Shown: in pieces, positions 55,793-64,000 of the stretch
How positions within the stretch are numbered: position 1 is the stretch's first letter
Layout: every line of letters begins with the position of its first letter
Assembly: GCF_001687325.1 (NCBI RefSeq)
Contig: NZ_LZRD01000001.1
Span: 186,001 to 250,000 of the forward strand
Direction of reading: 5' to 3'
Length of the DNA: 64,000 bases
Source of the DNA: Streptomyces sp. PTY087I2
GTDB taxonomy: Bacteria; Actinomycetota; Actinomycetes; Streptomycetales; Streptomycetaceae
Position numbers and translations under genes: made by a program
Notes under the pieces: model-generated
What the model saw: the letters and a program-made list of their open reading frames with translations, nothing else
Database searches by the model: none
What the model was told of the DNA's origin: nothing

Positions 55793-56944
55793 ATGCCCCC
55801 CGATCAGCCCCTGGTTACCCTCCAACGGGAGGGCGCGCGTGTCACCGCGCGTACAAGCGGGCCCGCTGCCTCACGGGCGCCGGACAGCGACCCGGAGCAG
55901 GAACGCGGGTACGGGCACCTCACATCCCCCCTTCGGCAACGCGGCCTGGTCTGCACCGTCGAGTACGGCCTCAGCGACTACTTCGTCCATGCCTCGCTTC
56001 CAGACGGCAGCGACGTGATCATCTCGCCGCCGCAGGAACCGTCCAGCGAGCACCCACCCGGGTATCCCGAGAGCTGGCTCGTCACCCGCCACCGCAGCGA
56101 TGAGCCAGCAGCCTACGAAGTGATCTACGACTCGGAGCCGGACGGCCCGCACGCCCGGCACCGCGGCGACGTCACAAGGTTGCTGGCCGCCGTCGACACC
56201 CGTCTGGATCAGCTCGGCGTACCTCCACGAACAGAGCCGAAACGGTTCGCTCACGACATCGCCGCCGACGCGGTGCTCCACCGCGCGGGCTTCGTCCCGG
56301 CCGTCGAGTTCGGCGGTGGGCACTACCACCGGCTGCCCTCGGCCATGACCGACCCTGAGGAGCAGCGGCTGGTGGTGACCCGGGCCTTCGACATGCTGCG
56401 GGCCGACGGCTTCGATGTCTCGTGCGACCCTGACCTGCTGGAACACGACATGCCTCCCCACTGGATCCCGGAGACGAGCCTCGGCGACCGCCTCGGGTTT
56501 CTGGCCAAACACATCCAGGCGTCGACGCATACGCGCGACATGGTCGCCAACCTGAGCGAAGTGACCGCCCCGGGCGACGGCGTTCTTCAGCGGGTCGTGG
56601 AGATCCTCGACACGACGGCCGAGTGGTGGGAAGGGTTCGGCGAACCAGCCGATCACCGCTACGCGCAGCGTCTGCGCACCATCGCTGAGAGCCTCGACTC
56701 CTACGCGATCGAGCTGCGCGCGATACGCGGCGATCTGGCCGACCGCCATGCCGTGCGCCCCGGGAAGGACCGGGTCCGCGAGAACCAGGTCGCTGCGTCG
56801 ACGCCTGCGCCACCACGGGTACGTGCTGCTCTCGCGCCCTCGCCGACGGCTGCGCAGCGCCGTGCTTCCTCGGCGCTCCCTTCCACGGCGGCGGCCGTCA
56901 GTCCCGTACCTCCGGCCCGCCCCCCGTCCGCCCCCGGTCGCTGA
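55793..56944 (+). CDS. Hypothetical transfer-region protein with one repeated module
   Basis: An N-terminal domain (~40-142: RGLVCTVEYGLSDYFVHASL, PDGSDVIISPP, YPESWLVTRHRSDEPAAYEV) is followed by a ~65-residue module at ~153-216 (VLHRAGFVPA, HYHRLP, AFDMLRADGFDVSCDPDLL) that recurs in the genes at 57039 and 59433. A helical region and a Pro/Ala-rich tail complete its 383 residues. No known catalytic motif. ATG with CGGAGACC upstream. Probably a DNA- or protein-binding accessory factor, which is speculation. Confidence 0.6.
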   Translation: MPPDQPLVTLQREGARVTARTSGPAASRAPDSDPEQERGYGHLTSPLRQRGLVCTVEYGLSDYFVHASLPDGSDVIISPPQEPSSEHPPGYPESWLVTRHRSDEPAAYEVIYDSEPDGPHARHRGDVTRLLAAVDTRLDQLGVPPRTEPKRFAHDIAADAVLHRAGFVPAVEFGGGHYHRLPSAMTDPEEQRLVVTRAFDMLRADGFDVSCDPDLLEHDMPPHWIPETSLGDRLGFLAKHIQASTHTRDMVANLSEVTAPGDGVLQRVVEILDTTAEWWEGFGEPADHRYAQRLRTIAESLDSYAIELRAIRGDLADRHAVRPGKDRVRENQVAASTPAPPRVRAALAPSPTAAQRRASSALPSTAAAVSPVPPARPPSAPGR

Positions 56945-57038
56945 CCGCCTCCCCTCTCAGAGTCCTCCGTGCCTCGTACCACCAGAGCCATCCCGGACCT
57001 GGCCCCTGCCCTGCACGCCCACACCGGATGGATCAGCC

Positions 57039-57806
57039 ATGCCCACCCATTACCAATCACTTCCCGATGTCGCCTTCGGTCACCACCCTGACCACGGCAT
57101 CGTCGCCGCGAACCCGAAGCAACTCGTCTCCACCGTGTGGATGTTGGCTCGGTTCGACTTCCACCCCGTACCGGACCAGCCGACGCTGTACGCACTGGCT
57201 GATCAGCAGCGTGACGGACCGGGGCGTACCTCCCGGGCAGTCGCGCTGCTGCGCGAGGCCGGCTACCAGGTCGACGTGGACGCCGCGTACGACCCCTCGC
57301 TGGCCTCCCGTGCGAACTCCACCCGTGACCGGGCCCCGCGCGCAGATCCCGAGGTGGCGTTCGCCGAGCATCCGCAGCTCGGCATCGTTGCGGCCACCAG
57401 CGACCACTCCTCGGCGCTCGGCGGCCAGCTCATCCTGGAGGAGCACGGCTGGCGGCTGGACCCGAATCTGGACATCTACACGCTGCCCGTCACCGCCGAC
57501 CGCACCGAGTCCGTGCAGAAGGTCGCCAGCGCCACGGTGGCGATGCAGCGGTCCGGTCTCCAGGTCGCTGTTCATCCCCACCTCGCCCACGACGCGGCGC
57601 TGCGCCGCGCTCCCGCGCCCACGAGCGCCGAGCGCCTCCTCCCCGGTCAGGGCGCCACGCCCAACAAATCTCGCGACGCCGCCGCGCTCGCAGCGAGCCC
57701 AGCGCGCTCGGGCCTCCGGGACAAGGCGCCGACTCCCGCCGCCGCTGCCTCCGGAGCTTCAGGTCGCCCCGTCGACCCGCGCATCGCGTTCTCCCGAAAT
57801 CGCTAA
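57039..57806 (+). CDS. Hypothetical protein with two tandem copies of the same module
   Basis: Copy one spans ~9-86 (PDVAFGHHPDHGIVAANP, FDFHPVPDQPTLYALAD, ALLREAGYQVDVD) and copy two ~103-183 (PEVAFAEHPQLGIVAATS, HGWRLDPNLDIYTLP, AMQRSGLQVAVHPHL), clearly duplicated. The C-terminus PRIAFSRNR resembles the first residues of a third copy. 255 residues, no signal. It lies between two other module or zinc-type transfer proteins. Confidence 0.65.
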   Translation: MPTHYQSLPDVAFGHHPDHGIVAANPKQLVSTVWMLARFDFHPVPDQPTLYALADQQRDGPGRTSRAVALLREAGYQVDVDAAYDPSLASRANSTRDRAPRADPEVAFAEHPQLGIVAATSDHSSALGGQLILEEHGWRLDPNLDIYTLPVTADRTESVQKVASATVAMQRSGLQVAVHPHLAHDAALRRAPAPTSAERLLPGQGATPNKSRDAAALAASPARSGLRDKAPTPAAAASGASGRPVDPRIAFSRNR

Positions 57807-57832
57807 CTCACCTTCCGTAAGGAGCAGTTCTC

Positions 57833-58330
57833 ATGGCTGTGAAGACCATCTGGCCCATCACCCACTCGTGCGGCCACCACACCGAGCGCGACCTGTCCGG
57901 CCGGGCGGCCGATCGCCGCGCGGGCTTCGCCGAATGGCTCGCCAAGCAGGAGTGCACGGACTGCTGGCGGGCCGCCAAGGTGGGGGACGAGCAGGACAAG
58001 GCGGCCTGGCTGGAGGCCAAGCGAGCCGAAGAGCAGGCCGAGTCGGAAGCCTGGTCGGAGCAGTACCGGATGCCTCCGCTGGAGGGGACCGAGCGGGCCG
58101 TCGCCTGGGGTGTGCGCTGTCGTCATCAGGTCCTCGCCGCCGCCTACACCGCCCTGGTACTCGAAGGGGAAACCGATGAGAAGGAGTGGGAGGCGATCGA
58201 GGAGGCCGCGCGCTTCGTCACTCGCGCCGGCTGGTGGATCGACCAGCGCTCCTCCGAGCCCGGAGACCTCGCCGAGCTGCTCCAGGCCGCCACCGAGGCC
58301 GACCGGCCGACGGAGAACCCCCACTTCTGA
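57833..58330 (+). CDS. Hypothetical protein with CGHH...CTDC zinc-ribbon-like motif
   Basis: SCGHHTERDLSGR at residues ~12-24 and QECTDCWRA at ~41-49 give Cys-x-His-His...Cys-x2-Cys, a likely zinc site. The rest is a charged helix (EQDKAAWLEAKRAEEQAESE) and a helical C-terminus. AAGGAGCAGTTCTC precedes the ATG. 165 residues. Found in line with transfer genes; role unknown. Confidence 0.6.
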   Translation: MAVKTIWPITHSCGHHTERDLSGRAADRRAGFAEWLAKQECTDCWRAAKVGDEQDKAAWLEAKRAEEQAESEAWSEQYRMPPLEGTERAVAWGVRCRHQVLAAAYTALVLEGETDEKEWEAIEEAARFVTRAGWWIDQRSSEPGDLAELLQAATEADRPTENPHF

Positions 58331-58420
58331 CGGCCCGGCGCCCCGCCCCGGCCCGCCTCCCTTCGTGAGGTTCAGCTAACGACGGGGCGCAGTCCGAGCT
58401 GTAATGGCCATCGACCGGAA

Positions 58421-59122
58421 TCAGGGAACCAGGTCCACCGAGGTCGCGGAGAAGTCAAAACGCAGATTTCCCCACACGGTCTCGGGGCGAAGCCCGGCGT
58501 CGCCGTGGTGGTACTCCATCACGGCGCTCGTCATGTATTCGCGGGTTCGGTGCCAGTTCAGCAATTCTTCCTTAGCAACCGCCTTTGCCCATCCAGGGAG
58601 GTCCGGGGTGCTCTGGACCGAAGAGAGAAGGGCGTCGAGGGCTTTATACCACTCGGTGAGCTGGGCGCGATGGTGCCGTACCAGCAGGTCAACGCCTTCA
58701 GCCCCATCCTTCGCCGCAACGACACGCAGGTCCTTGCCTGTGAGGCACCCTTCACGCACCTCGTGTCGGCGGTCCACATACCGCGCGTACTGCAGCCGAT
58801 ACTGCGGCGGAATCTGCTTTCCCTCCTCAGATTCCCAACCGGCGTAAAAGTAGTTCAGGTGCCAGTCCGGTGTATCCGACCGCGGCACAAGGCGGAGTTC
58901 GGCGTCGCCTTCGCTCACGGTATGGGCCTCGTTGCCGATTCGGCACCACGAGGCGCCATCGGCGAAGCCGTCCCGCACCCATTCCTCTAGTTCAACCAGG
59001 TCTCCTCCGAACCCACGTACCACGTCGGTGGACGCGCTGGTAATCGCCAGATCCGCGAACGACAGGTTCAAGGCAGTGATATTGACGCGGACTTCGGATG
59101 CTGCTGCGCTGTGTTCCGTCAT
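58421..59122 (-). CDS. Hypothetical protein on the opposite strand within the transfer region
   Basis: The only convincing minus-strand gene between 47 and 64 kb. 233 residues, acidic, with DLAITSASTDVVRGFGGDLV, DWHLNYFYAGWESEEGKQIP and REYMTSAVMEYHHGDAG. No known motif. Its less GC-rich codon use compared with its neighbours suggests cargo acquired by the element. ATG at 59122 chosen over 59167. Confidence 0.55.
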   Translation of the reverse strand: MTEHSAAASEVRVNITALNLSFADLAITSASTDVVRGFGGDLVELEEWVRDGFADGASWCRIGNEAHTVSEGDAELRLVPRSDTPDWHLNYFYAGWESEEGKQIPPQYRLQYARYVDRRHEVREGCLTGKDLRVVAAKDGAEGVDLLVRHHRAQLTEWYKALDALLSSVQSTPDLPGWAKAVAKEELLNWHRTREYMTSAVMEYHHGDAGLRPETVWGNLRFDFSATSVDLVP

Positions 59123-59432
59123 AGCTTGAGGGTCTCGCAAACCGGGATTGACAGCTGGTCGAACCACTACATGTCACCCATCCGGGCGGGGCGCTACTAC
59201 AGCACGCCTCCAACTGCTGGCCGACGGGCGCGAAGCGATCCGTCCAACACCACTTCCCCCGAGCCGAACCATGGCCGCCGGTCGCGGCAACTCACACGCC
59301 CTCAGTGCCTTGGGATAAGCGGCGACACCTACCCGCAAAGTCCGGCCGGGCCAAATCGCGGATTCCGCGGATCCTCTCCCGTGACGGCCCGAACACCGGG
59401 CTCGTGTCCGCTACTCCTTCGAGGTAGACGCC
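59123..59432. other. Region upstream of the relaxase-like gene
   Basis: 310 bases with no supported gene. Location before a relaxase gene makes it a candidate place for an origin of transfer; CGGATTCCGCGGATCC near 59360 is the only repeat noticed. Confidence 0.35.
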
Positions 59433-60707
59433 GTGATCGCTCACCTGCAGCGTGCCAGCAACACCGAGGGGCTGCTCTCGTACCTGTACGGTCCCGGCGA
59501 ACGTGGCGACCACGTCAGCCCTCGGCTGATCGCGGGCGAAGGTCACGGAGCCCCGATCGAACTGCTTGCCGAGCCCGGCTCGCTGCCCTACTTGGCGCAC
59601 GCCCTCGACGCACCCGTCGAACGGCTCGGTACTCGTGTACCCGCGCAGCCGACGTGGGTCTGCTCGGTTCGCTCCGATCCTCGACAGCCGGACCTCACCG
59701 ACTCGCAGTGGGCCGCTGTCGCCCGGCGCTTGGTGGACGTCACCGGGATCGCTCCGGAAGGTGATCCGGATGCCTGTCGGTGGATCGCCGTACGTAACCG
59801 GCCACGGCAGGTGCACGTCGTGGCCACCATCGCTCGTGAGGACGGAAGCCTCCACAACGGCTATCGCGACGCCTTCCGTCTGCAATCCGAGTGCCAACTT
59901 CTCGCCGCCGAGCTGGGCCACCTGCCCATCGCTCCGCAATCGACGCCCCGCACCCAGGAGACCCGCATGCCTTCCCCCTCCATCACCATCACCGCCGAGC
60001 CCAGCGGCAGCGTCTCGGCCAAGGGCGCCAGCGACGACCTGTCCGCCACACTCCTCAAGCACGCCGGCTTCCAGCAGATCGACGACTGGTACGGCCGACG
60101 TCACCGCCTCCCCACCACTACCCCGACCGATGACCGGGCGGCCATCGCCACCCACGCTGCCGAGATGCTCCGCGCCGCTCGCTACGGTGTCGACCTCGAC
60201 CCCGCCCTGGACACCACCAAGGCGTTCACCTCGGCGAATCCGCTCGGGCCCTACGCCGCCGGAGCGGAACTCCTCCGGCTCACCGAACAGATCAGGTCCG
60301 CCGAGACCGGCGTCGACCTGAAGCAGGCTCTCGACCACCTCCTCGATCCCGAGCACGGCGCGCTGGAGCGCATCCGGGAGGCGCTGGAGGCGGCAGGCGA
60401 GCAGATCACCGATCTCGACGATGAGGCGTTCCAGCTCGCCGACCGGTTCGGCTTCGCCGAGGACTTCGTCCACTCGGCCATGTCGGAACTCGTTGATTCG
60501 GACGACGAGTTGCTCGGTGTCGGCCGTGGGCAACAGCCCTCGGACCAGGCGCAGACGCGCTCTCGATGGCTCCCTCAATTCCGAGGCGCCGCCGTCGCCG
60601 CTTCGCCTGCAGCGGCCAAGGCTCAGGTCTCCGCGTCTCCCGACTCTCGATCGACGCAGCCCAGCGCGGCCGGCCTCCCGCCGCGCGCGCCAGGCCCCCG
60701 ACTGTGA
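59433..60707 (+). CDS. Relaxase-like domain joined to a repeated-module protein
   Basis: Residues 1-165 match the N-terminal part of actinobacterial relaxases: HLQRASNTEGLLSYLYGPGE, WVCSVRSDPRQPDLTDSQWA, VTGIAPEGDPDACRWIAVRN and QVHVVATIARED. The first His of the expected HxH metal motif is Gln126. The frame then continues without a stop into MPSPSITITAEPSG (residue 179), the module (~198-262) and a helical plus Pro/Ala tail. ATG at 59967 inside the gene has its own AGGAG site, so two products are possible. The GTG start at 59433 has GAGGT upstream. Confidence 0.65.
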   Translation: MIAHLQRASNTEGLLSYLYGPGERGDHVSPRLIAGEGHGAPIELLAEPGSLPYLAHALDAPVERLGTRVPAQPTWVCSVRSDPRQPDLTDSQWAAVARRLVDVTGIAPEGDPDACRWIAVRNRPRQVHVVATIAREDGSLHNGYRDAFRLQSECQLLAAELGHLPIAPQSTPRTQETRMPSPSITITAEPSGSVSAKGASDDLSATLLKHAGFQQIDDWYGRRHRLPTTTPTDDRAAIATHAAEMLRAARYGVDLDPALDTTKAFTSANPLGPYAAGAELLRLTEQIRSAETGVDLKQALDHLLDPEHGALERIREALEAAGEQITDLDDEAFQLADRFGFAEDFVHSAMSELVDSDDELLGVGRGQQPSDQAQTRSRWLPQFRGAAVAASPAAAKAQVSASPDSRSTQPSAAGLPPRAPGPRL

Positions 60708-60796
60708 CTCAGGTCGTCCTGGCCGCCGCCAGCCGCCAGCCCGTCGCGCGCCCGCAGTCGGCTCGCCCGTCCACGACCACTACTAAGGAGGGCGAC

Positions 60797-61519
60797 ATGC
60801 CCGAGCACTACTCCAGCATCGGCGAGGCCGTCGGCGCTGCCATGCAGCACAACATCCGGCTCGCCCAGCGCAGCAACGCGCCCGGCTCCGACAGCCCACT
60901 GCAGGCCCGGCACCTGCCCAGCGCTTCCGCCGATCCGTACTCAGTCCGCGGAATGATCGCTCGCCTCCACGAGGACGCCACGCCCGACGAAGTGGCCGGG
61001 ATCATCAAGGAGATCAATGGCGCGCTGGTCGGGGTTCTGCCCGAACTGACCGAACTCGTCGCCACTGCCGCCGACTGGACCCGTGGCCGCCTGGAGTTTC
61101 CCGCCGACCCCGAAGTCTATTACCCCACTTGGGAGACCTGGAAGGTACTGGCCGCCGCACACGAGATGCTCCGCGACGTCCACGAGGAGTTGGCGGTCGC
61201 TGCGGACGGGGTCGCCGCGTGCCCGGCCCAGCGGGCAGACCTCCGGCATCACGAGAACGTCCGCACCCTGCGGAGCCGGGAACTGCTCGACGACGTCTTC
61301 GGTGCCGGCTCGGTCGCCCCGGACCTGGTCGCTCGCACCACCGAGGGGAATCTCGATCCCGAGGTCCGGCTGCAGGCAGTCGCCCTCCAGGTCTCGCCCG
61401 TCGCGGCCAAGGCCGGCGTCGAGACCAGTGCCCCGCCACGCCGCCCCCGCCCACGGCACGGCCTGCCAGTCCCCAGCGCTGAAACGTTCCCCTCCGGCCG
61501 TCAAGGAGCAGACCCGTGA
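60797..61519 (+). CDS. Hypothetical helical protein of the transfer region
   Basis: 240 residues after an excellent AAGGAGGGCGAC ribosome site. Helical segments include GEAVGAAMQHNIRLAQRS and VAGIIKEINGALVGVLPELT; the C-terminal ~45 residues are Pro/Arg-rich. It precedes the coupling protein gene and could be a relaxosome accessory factor, by position only. Confidence 0.6.
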   Translation: MPEHYSSIGEAVGAAMQHNIRLAQRSNAPGSDSPLQARHLPSASADPYSVRGMIARLHEDATPDEVAGIIKEINGALVGVLPELTELVATAADWTRGRLEFPADPEVYYPTWETWKVLAAAHEMLRDVHEELAVAADGVAACPAQRADLRHHENVRTLRSRELLDDVFGAGSVAPDLVARTTEGNLDPEVRLQAVALQVSPVAAKAGVETSAPPRRPRPRHGLPVPSAETFPSGRQGADP

Positions 61520-61577
61520 ACGACACGAGAGCCGAGCGCGCCCCGCCATCGCCCGCTCGCACCCTCAAGGAACCGCC

Positions 61578-63363
61578 GTGCCCCCACGTACCAGTGCGCC
61601 CTCGACCACCACCGGGTCGGACGCGCTCCTCTACCTCCTCTTCGGCGTCCTCGGCGCCGCCATATCCTTCGGCTCTCTCGCCTGGTTGACCGGCAATGTC
61701 ATGAACTCCCTTTTCGGCAGCGGGCCGTGGACACCGTTCCGCGCGACGGACGCCCTGCTGCACCCCGAGGTGCTGTGGCCGACCCTGAGCACCACCGCGC
61801 TGCTGGTCGGCGCCCGCCTCGTCCCCGGCCTGATCACCCTGGCCCTGGCCACCACCGGCCTCGTGCTGTGGATGCGCTGGCGCTCCGGCTCCAGGACCGG
61901 CCTCGCCCGGAAGGGCGAGCTGGCGCCGCTGCTGGACAAGGAGAGCACCGCGAAGGCGAAGAGCCTCCGCCCCTCCCTCAGCGACCGGGAGCGTAAAAGA
62001 GGTCGCGCCCGCCGACCGCGGCATCCTGCTCGGCACCCTCGACCCCGGTCGTGCCGAGGTCCGGGCTTCCTGGGAGGACGTGATCGTCGCGATCATGGCT
62101 CCTCGAAGCGGGAAGACATCCGGACTGGCGATCCCCGCAATTCTCTCGGCTCCCGGCCCGGTCCTGCTCACCAGTAACAAGGCCGCGAACGACGCCTTCA
62201 CCGCGACGGTGGACGCCCGCGCCGAGGTCGGCACCGTCTGGACCCTCGATCCGCAGCAGATCGCGCACCACCCGCGCGAGATGTGGTGGGACATCCTGGC
62301 CGACGCCCGCGACCTGGCTGGGGCGAAACGCTTGGCCGGGCACTTCGTCTCCGCGAGCGTGGACGAGTCGTCGGGCTCCGACTTCTGGTCCACCGCCGCG
62401 AGCAACACCCTCGGCGCGCTGTTCCTGGCCGCCGCCAGCCACCGGCGGCCGATCACCGACGTCCTGGCCTGGCTCGCCACCCCGGCCGACCGCACCCCGG
62501 TGGACCTGCTCACCGACGCCGGCCACGACGCGGTCGCCGCCCAGCTCCAGGGCACCGTCTCCGGCGCAACCGAAACCCGCGATGGCATCTTCGAGACCGC
62601 GAGGCAGTACGCGAGCTGCCTGCTCGACCCGGATGTCGCCGCCTGGGTCACGCCGAACGAGGACCTCCCCGAGTTCAAGCCCTTCGCCTTCGCCACGTCT
62701 CGCGACACGCTGTACCTCCTCAGCAAGGACGGCGGCGGCAGCGCGAGCGCGATCATCGCGGCGGCGGCCGACGCCGTCATGCGCGCGGCGGTCATCGTCG
62801 CCGAGCGCTCCGGCGGGCGACTCGACCCGCCTGCTCTGTGCGTCCTCGACGAGGCCGCGAACGTCTGCCGCATCTCCGATCTCCCCGATCTCTACAGCCA
62901 CTTGGGCAGCCGGGGCGTGATCCCGATGACGATCTTGCAGAGTTATCGGCAGGGCCAGCGGTGCTGGGGCGAGGCCGGGATGGACGCCCTGTACTCCGCC
63001 GCCACCGTCAAGATCATCGGTTCGGGCATTGATGACGCCGACTTCGCCGACCGTCTCAGTCGGCAGGTCGGTGACCACGACGTCCAGACCACCTCGGTGT
63101 CGACCAGCGAGGGTGGCAAGTCCACCTCGGTGAGCATGCGTACCGAGCGGATCCTGCCGCCCGACGCGATCCGCGCCCTCCCGAAGGGCAAGGTGTTGCT
63201 GCTGGCCACCGGGATCCGGGTCGCCATGCTCAACCTCAGGCCCTGGTACAAGGAGCCCTCCGCCAAGGTCGTCGGGCCGGCCTCCGCCCGTGCCACGAAG
63301 GCGATCACCGAGCGAGCCCTCGCCAAGACCATCGGCCACGACGACTTCGAGCTGTCGGCATGA
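61578..63363 (+). CDS. VirD4/TraD-type coupling protein with a one-base frameshift
   Basis: The first frame (GTG 61578) encodes two membrane helices (~16-40 and ~72-99) and ends its sense at SLSDRERK. At AAAA (61995-61998) the sense moves by one base to EVAPADRGILLGTLDPGRAE and continues through Walker A APRSGKTSG, ASWEDVIVAI, DEAANVCRI (Walker B) and SYRQGQRCWGE to 63363. One A fewer would give a single ~594-residue coupling ATPase that hands DNA to the channel. The second half alone could start at GTG 62080 but would lack membrane helices and begin just before Walker A. It may be a pseudogene, a sequencing slip or a slippage site. Confidence 0.82.
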
Positions 63364-63591
63364 TCGCCCCCGTCCCCGAGGCGCTTCTGCATAGCAGCCG
63401 GCGGCCTCTGGATCAGGCACCGATCGACCGGGGCACTGTCCACGAGCGCTCGGGACGACGGTCGACGTCTTCGACGCCGTCGCGGACGCCACCCCGGAGA
63501 ACGGCAAGCCGGACCGCTGTTCCCTGCCGATCCGGCGCCCCCGTCCAGGCAGTCGGGCGCCCCCCACCTCTCCGCGTTCTGGAGTCCCATC

Positions 63592-63849
63592 GTGTCCTCG
63601 CGCAGTAACTACTCCTCCGTGCCCTTCTCCGTACCTCGCTCCGGACGGCTCGCCGGGTCGCCGGCCGTACGGCGTGACGGCAAGTGGTGCCTAGTCGTCG
63701 ATTCGGGTTCGGTCATCGCTACCGATCCGGCCTTCACCGGCGAGCTGGACCGCTTCGCCGCGTTGATGGCCGCCGCCGACCAGTCGGTCGCCGTTCTGCG
63801 CACCGCGCAGGGCGATCCGCTGGCTTCTCGTAGCCGAGGGCGACGATGA
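63592..63849 (+). CDS. Small hypothetical protein
   Basis: 85 residues from GTG 63592, with RRDGKWCLVVDSGSVIATDP and ELDRFAALMAAADQSVAVLR. Its stop overlaps the start of the DnaB-like gene (ATGA), so they are coupled. Family not recognised. The 228 bases before it have a weak coding-like frame but no supported gene. Confidence 0.5.
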   Translation: MSSRSNYSSVPFSVPRSGRLAGSPAVRRDGKWCLVVDSGSVIATDPAFTGELDRFAALMAAADQSVAVLRTAQGDPLASRSRGRR

Positions 63850-64000
63850 ACCCGCTGTTGCGGGCGGAGCAGGCAGTCCTCGGCTCGGTACTGCTCGACC
63901 CGAACCAGCTCGCGCACCTGGACTGGCTCGCGCCCGATCACTTCGACCGTCCGGTTCACCGGGCTTTGTTCACCGCGCTGCGGAAGCTCCGACACGACGG
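63846..64000 (+). CDS. DnaB-type replicative helicase, N-terminal part (cut by window end)
   Basis: MNPLLRAEQAVLGSVLLDPN, QLAHLDWLAPDHFDRPVHRA, LFTALRKLRHDG is the helical DnaB N-terminal domain pattern (AEQAVLGSLL..P, L...DF..P.HR.IF.A...L). The helicase core lies beyond the window. A DnaB-like protein after the coupling gene suggests the element can replicate or unwind its own DNA. Confidence 0.8.
   Translation, partial: MNPLLRAEQAVLGSVLLDPNQLAHLDWLAPDHFDRPVHRALFTALRKLRHD

Noticed and set aside
63360..63608. 82-codon frame after the coupling protein gene, overlapping its stop
   Set aside because: Protein character is weak and seems to change frame near 63455 (TVDVFDAVADATPENG); not enough for a gene call.

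Overview
The window is high-GC actinobacterial DNA, most like a Streptomyces chromosome. Coding third positions are strongly G/C, GTG and TTG starts are common, and the gene set is typical of the genus: a sugar ABC importer without its own ATPase, LacI and ROK regulators, a DUF5709 protein, an S1 protease and a T4SS-type conjugation cluster with SCO6880-like proteins. No rRNA, tRNA or CRISPR array was seen.

Chromosomal part (1 to about 37.5 kb). It carries STAS and FhuF-like proteins, a DMT transporter, a secreted Rpf-like/LysM/M23 cell-wall hydrolase and a TetR/SDR divergent pair with tandem operators. A LacI-type regulator follows, whose likely 14-bp operator recurs before a secreted glycoside hydrolase, a DUF1996 protein and an S1 protease: a probable extracellular degradation regulon. 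A ROK regulator faces a sugar-binding lipoprotein, two permeases and a GH1 beta-glucosidase. Further on are TRIC-channel, M20 and PEP-mutase-like genes, an ECF sigma factor with a C-terminal SnoaL-like domain, an orphan ABC ATPase, a carboxylesterase and gnd. A DyP peroxidase with an encapsulin-loading tail abuts its encapsulin shell gene. The part ends with a PLP decarboxylase-like gene, a PIG-L deacetylase and panD. Several short tandem-repeat arrays sit just beyond stop codons (gnd, PIG-L).

Accessory part (about 37.6 to 46.9 kb). This stretch is visibly less GC-rich, gene-poor and decayed. It has an orphan excisionase, a 46-bp perfect palindrome, an IS701-family transposase fragment, an Mrr-like nuclease, an IS5-family element carrying a passenger gene and an apparent internal copy of its own terminus, an ArsR/His-rich metal-binding pair, a HEPN-like protein, a shattered tyrosine integrase, a NucS/DUF5655-like nuclease and an orphan DNA methyltransferase. 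It looks like the scar of one or more integrated elements plus defence-type cargo.

Conjugation part (about 47.3 kb to the end). One long + strand gene set encodes a T4SS-like apparatus: a transglycosylase/NlpC-P60 hydrolase, a small membrane protein, a TcpC/VirB8-like protein, a TrbL/VirB6-like protein, an SCO6880-family protein, a VirB4-like ATPase, a relaxase-like protein and a VirD4-like coupling protein (with a one-base frameshift). The start of a DnaB-type helicase runs off the right edge. Among them lies a family of uncharacterised proteins sharing a repeated ~65-80-residue module, one copy joined in frame to the relaxase-like domain. This differs from the single-protein TraB (FtsK-like) transfer of most Streptomyces elements and is the most interesting part of the window.
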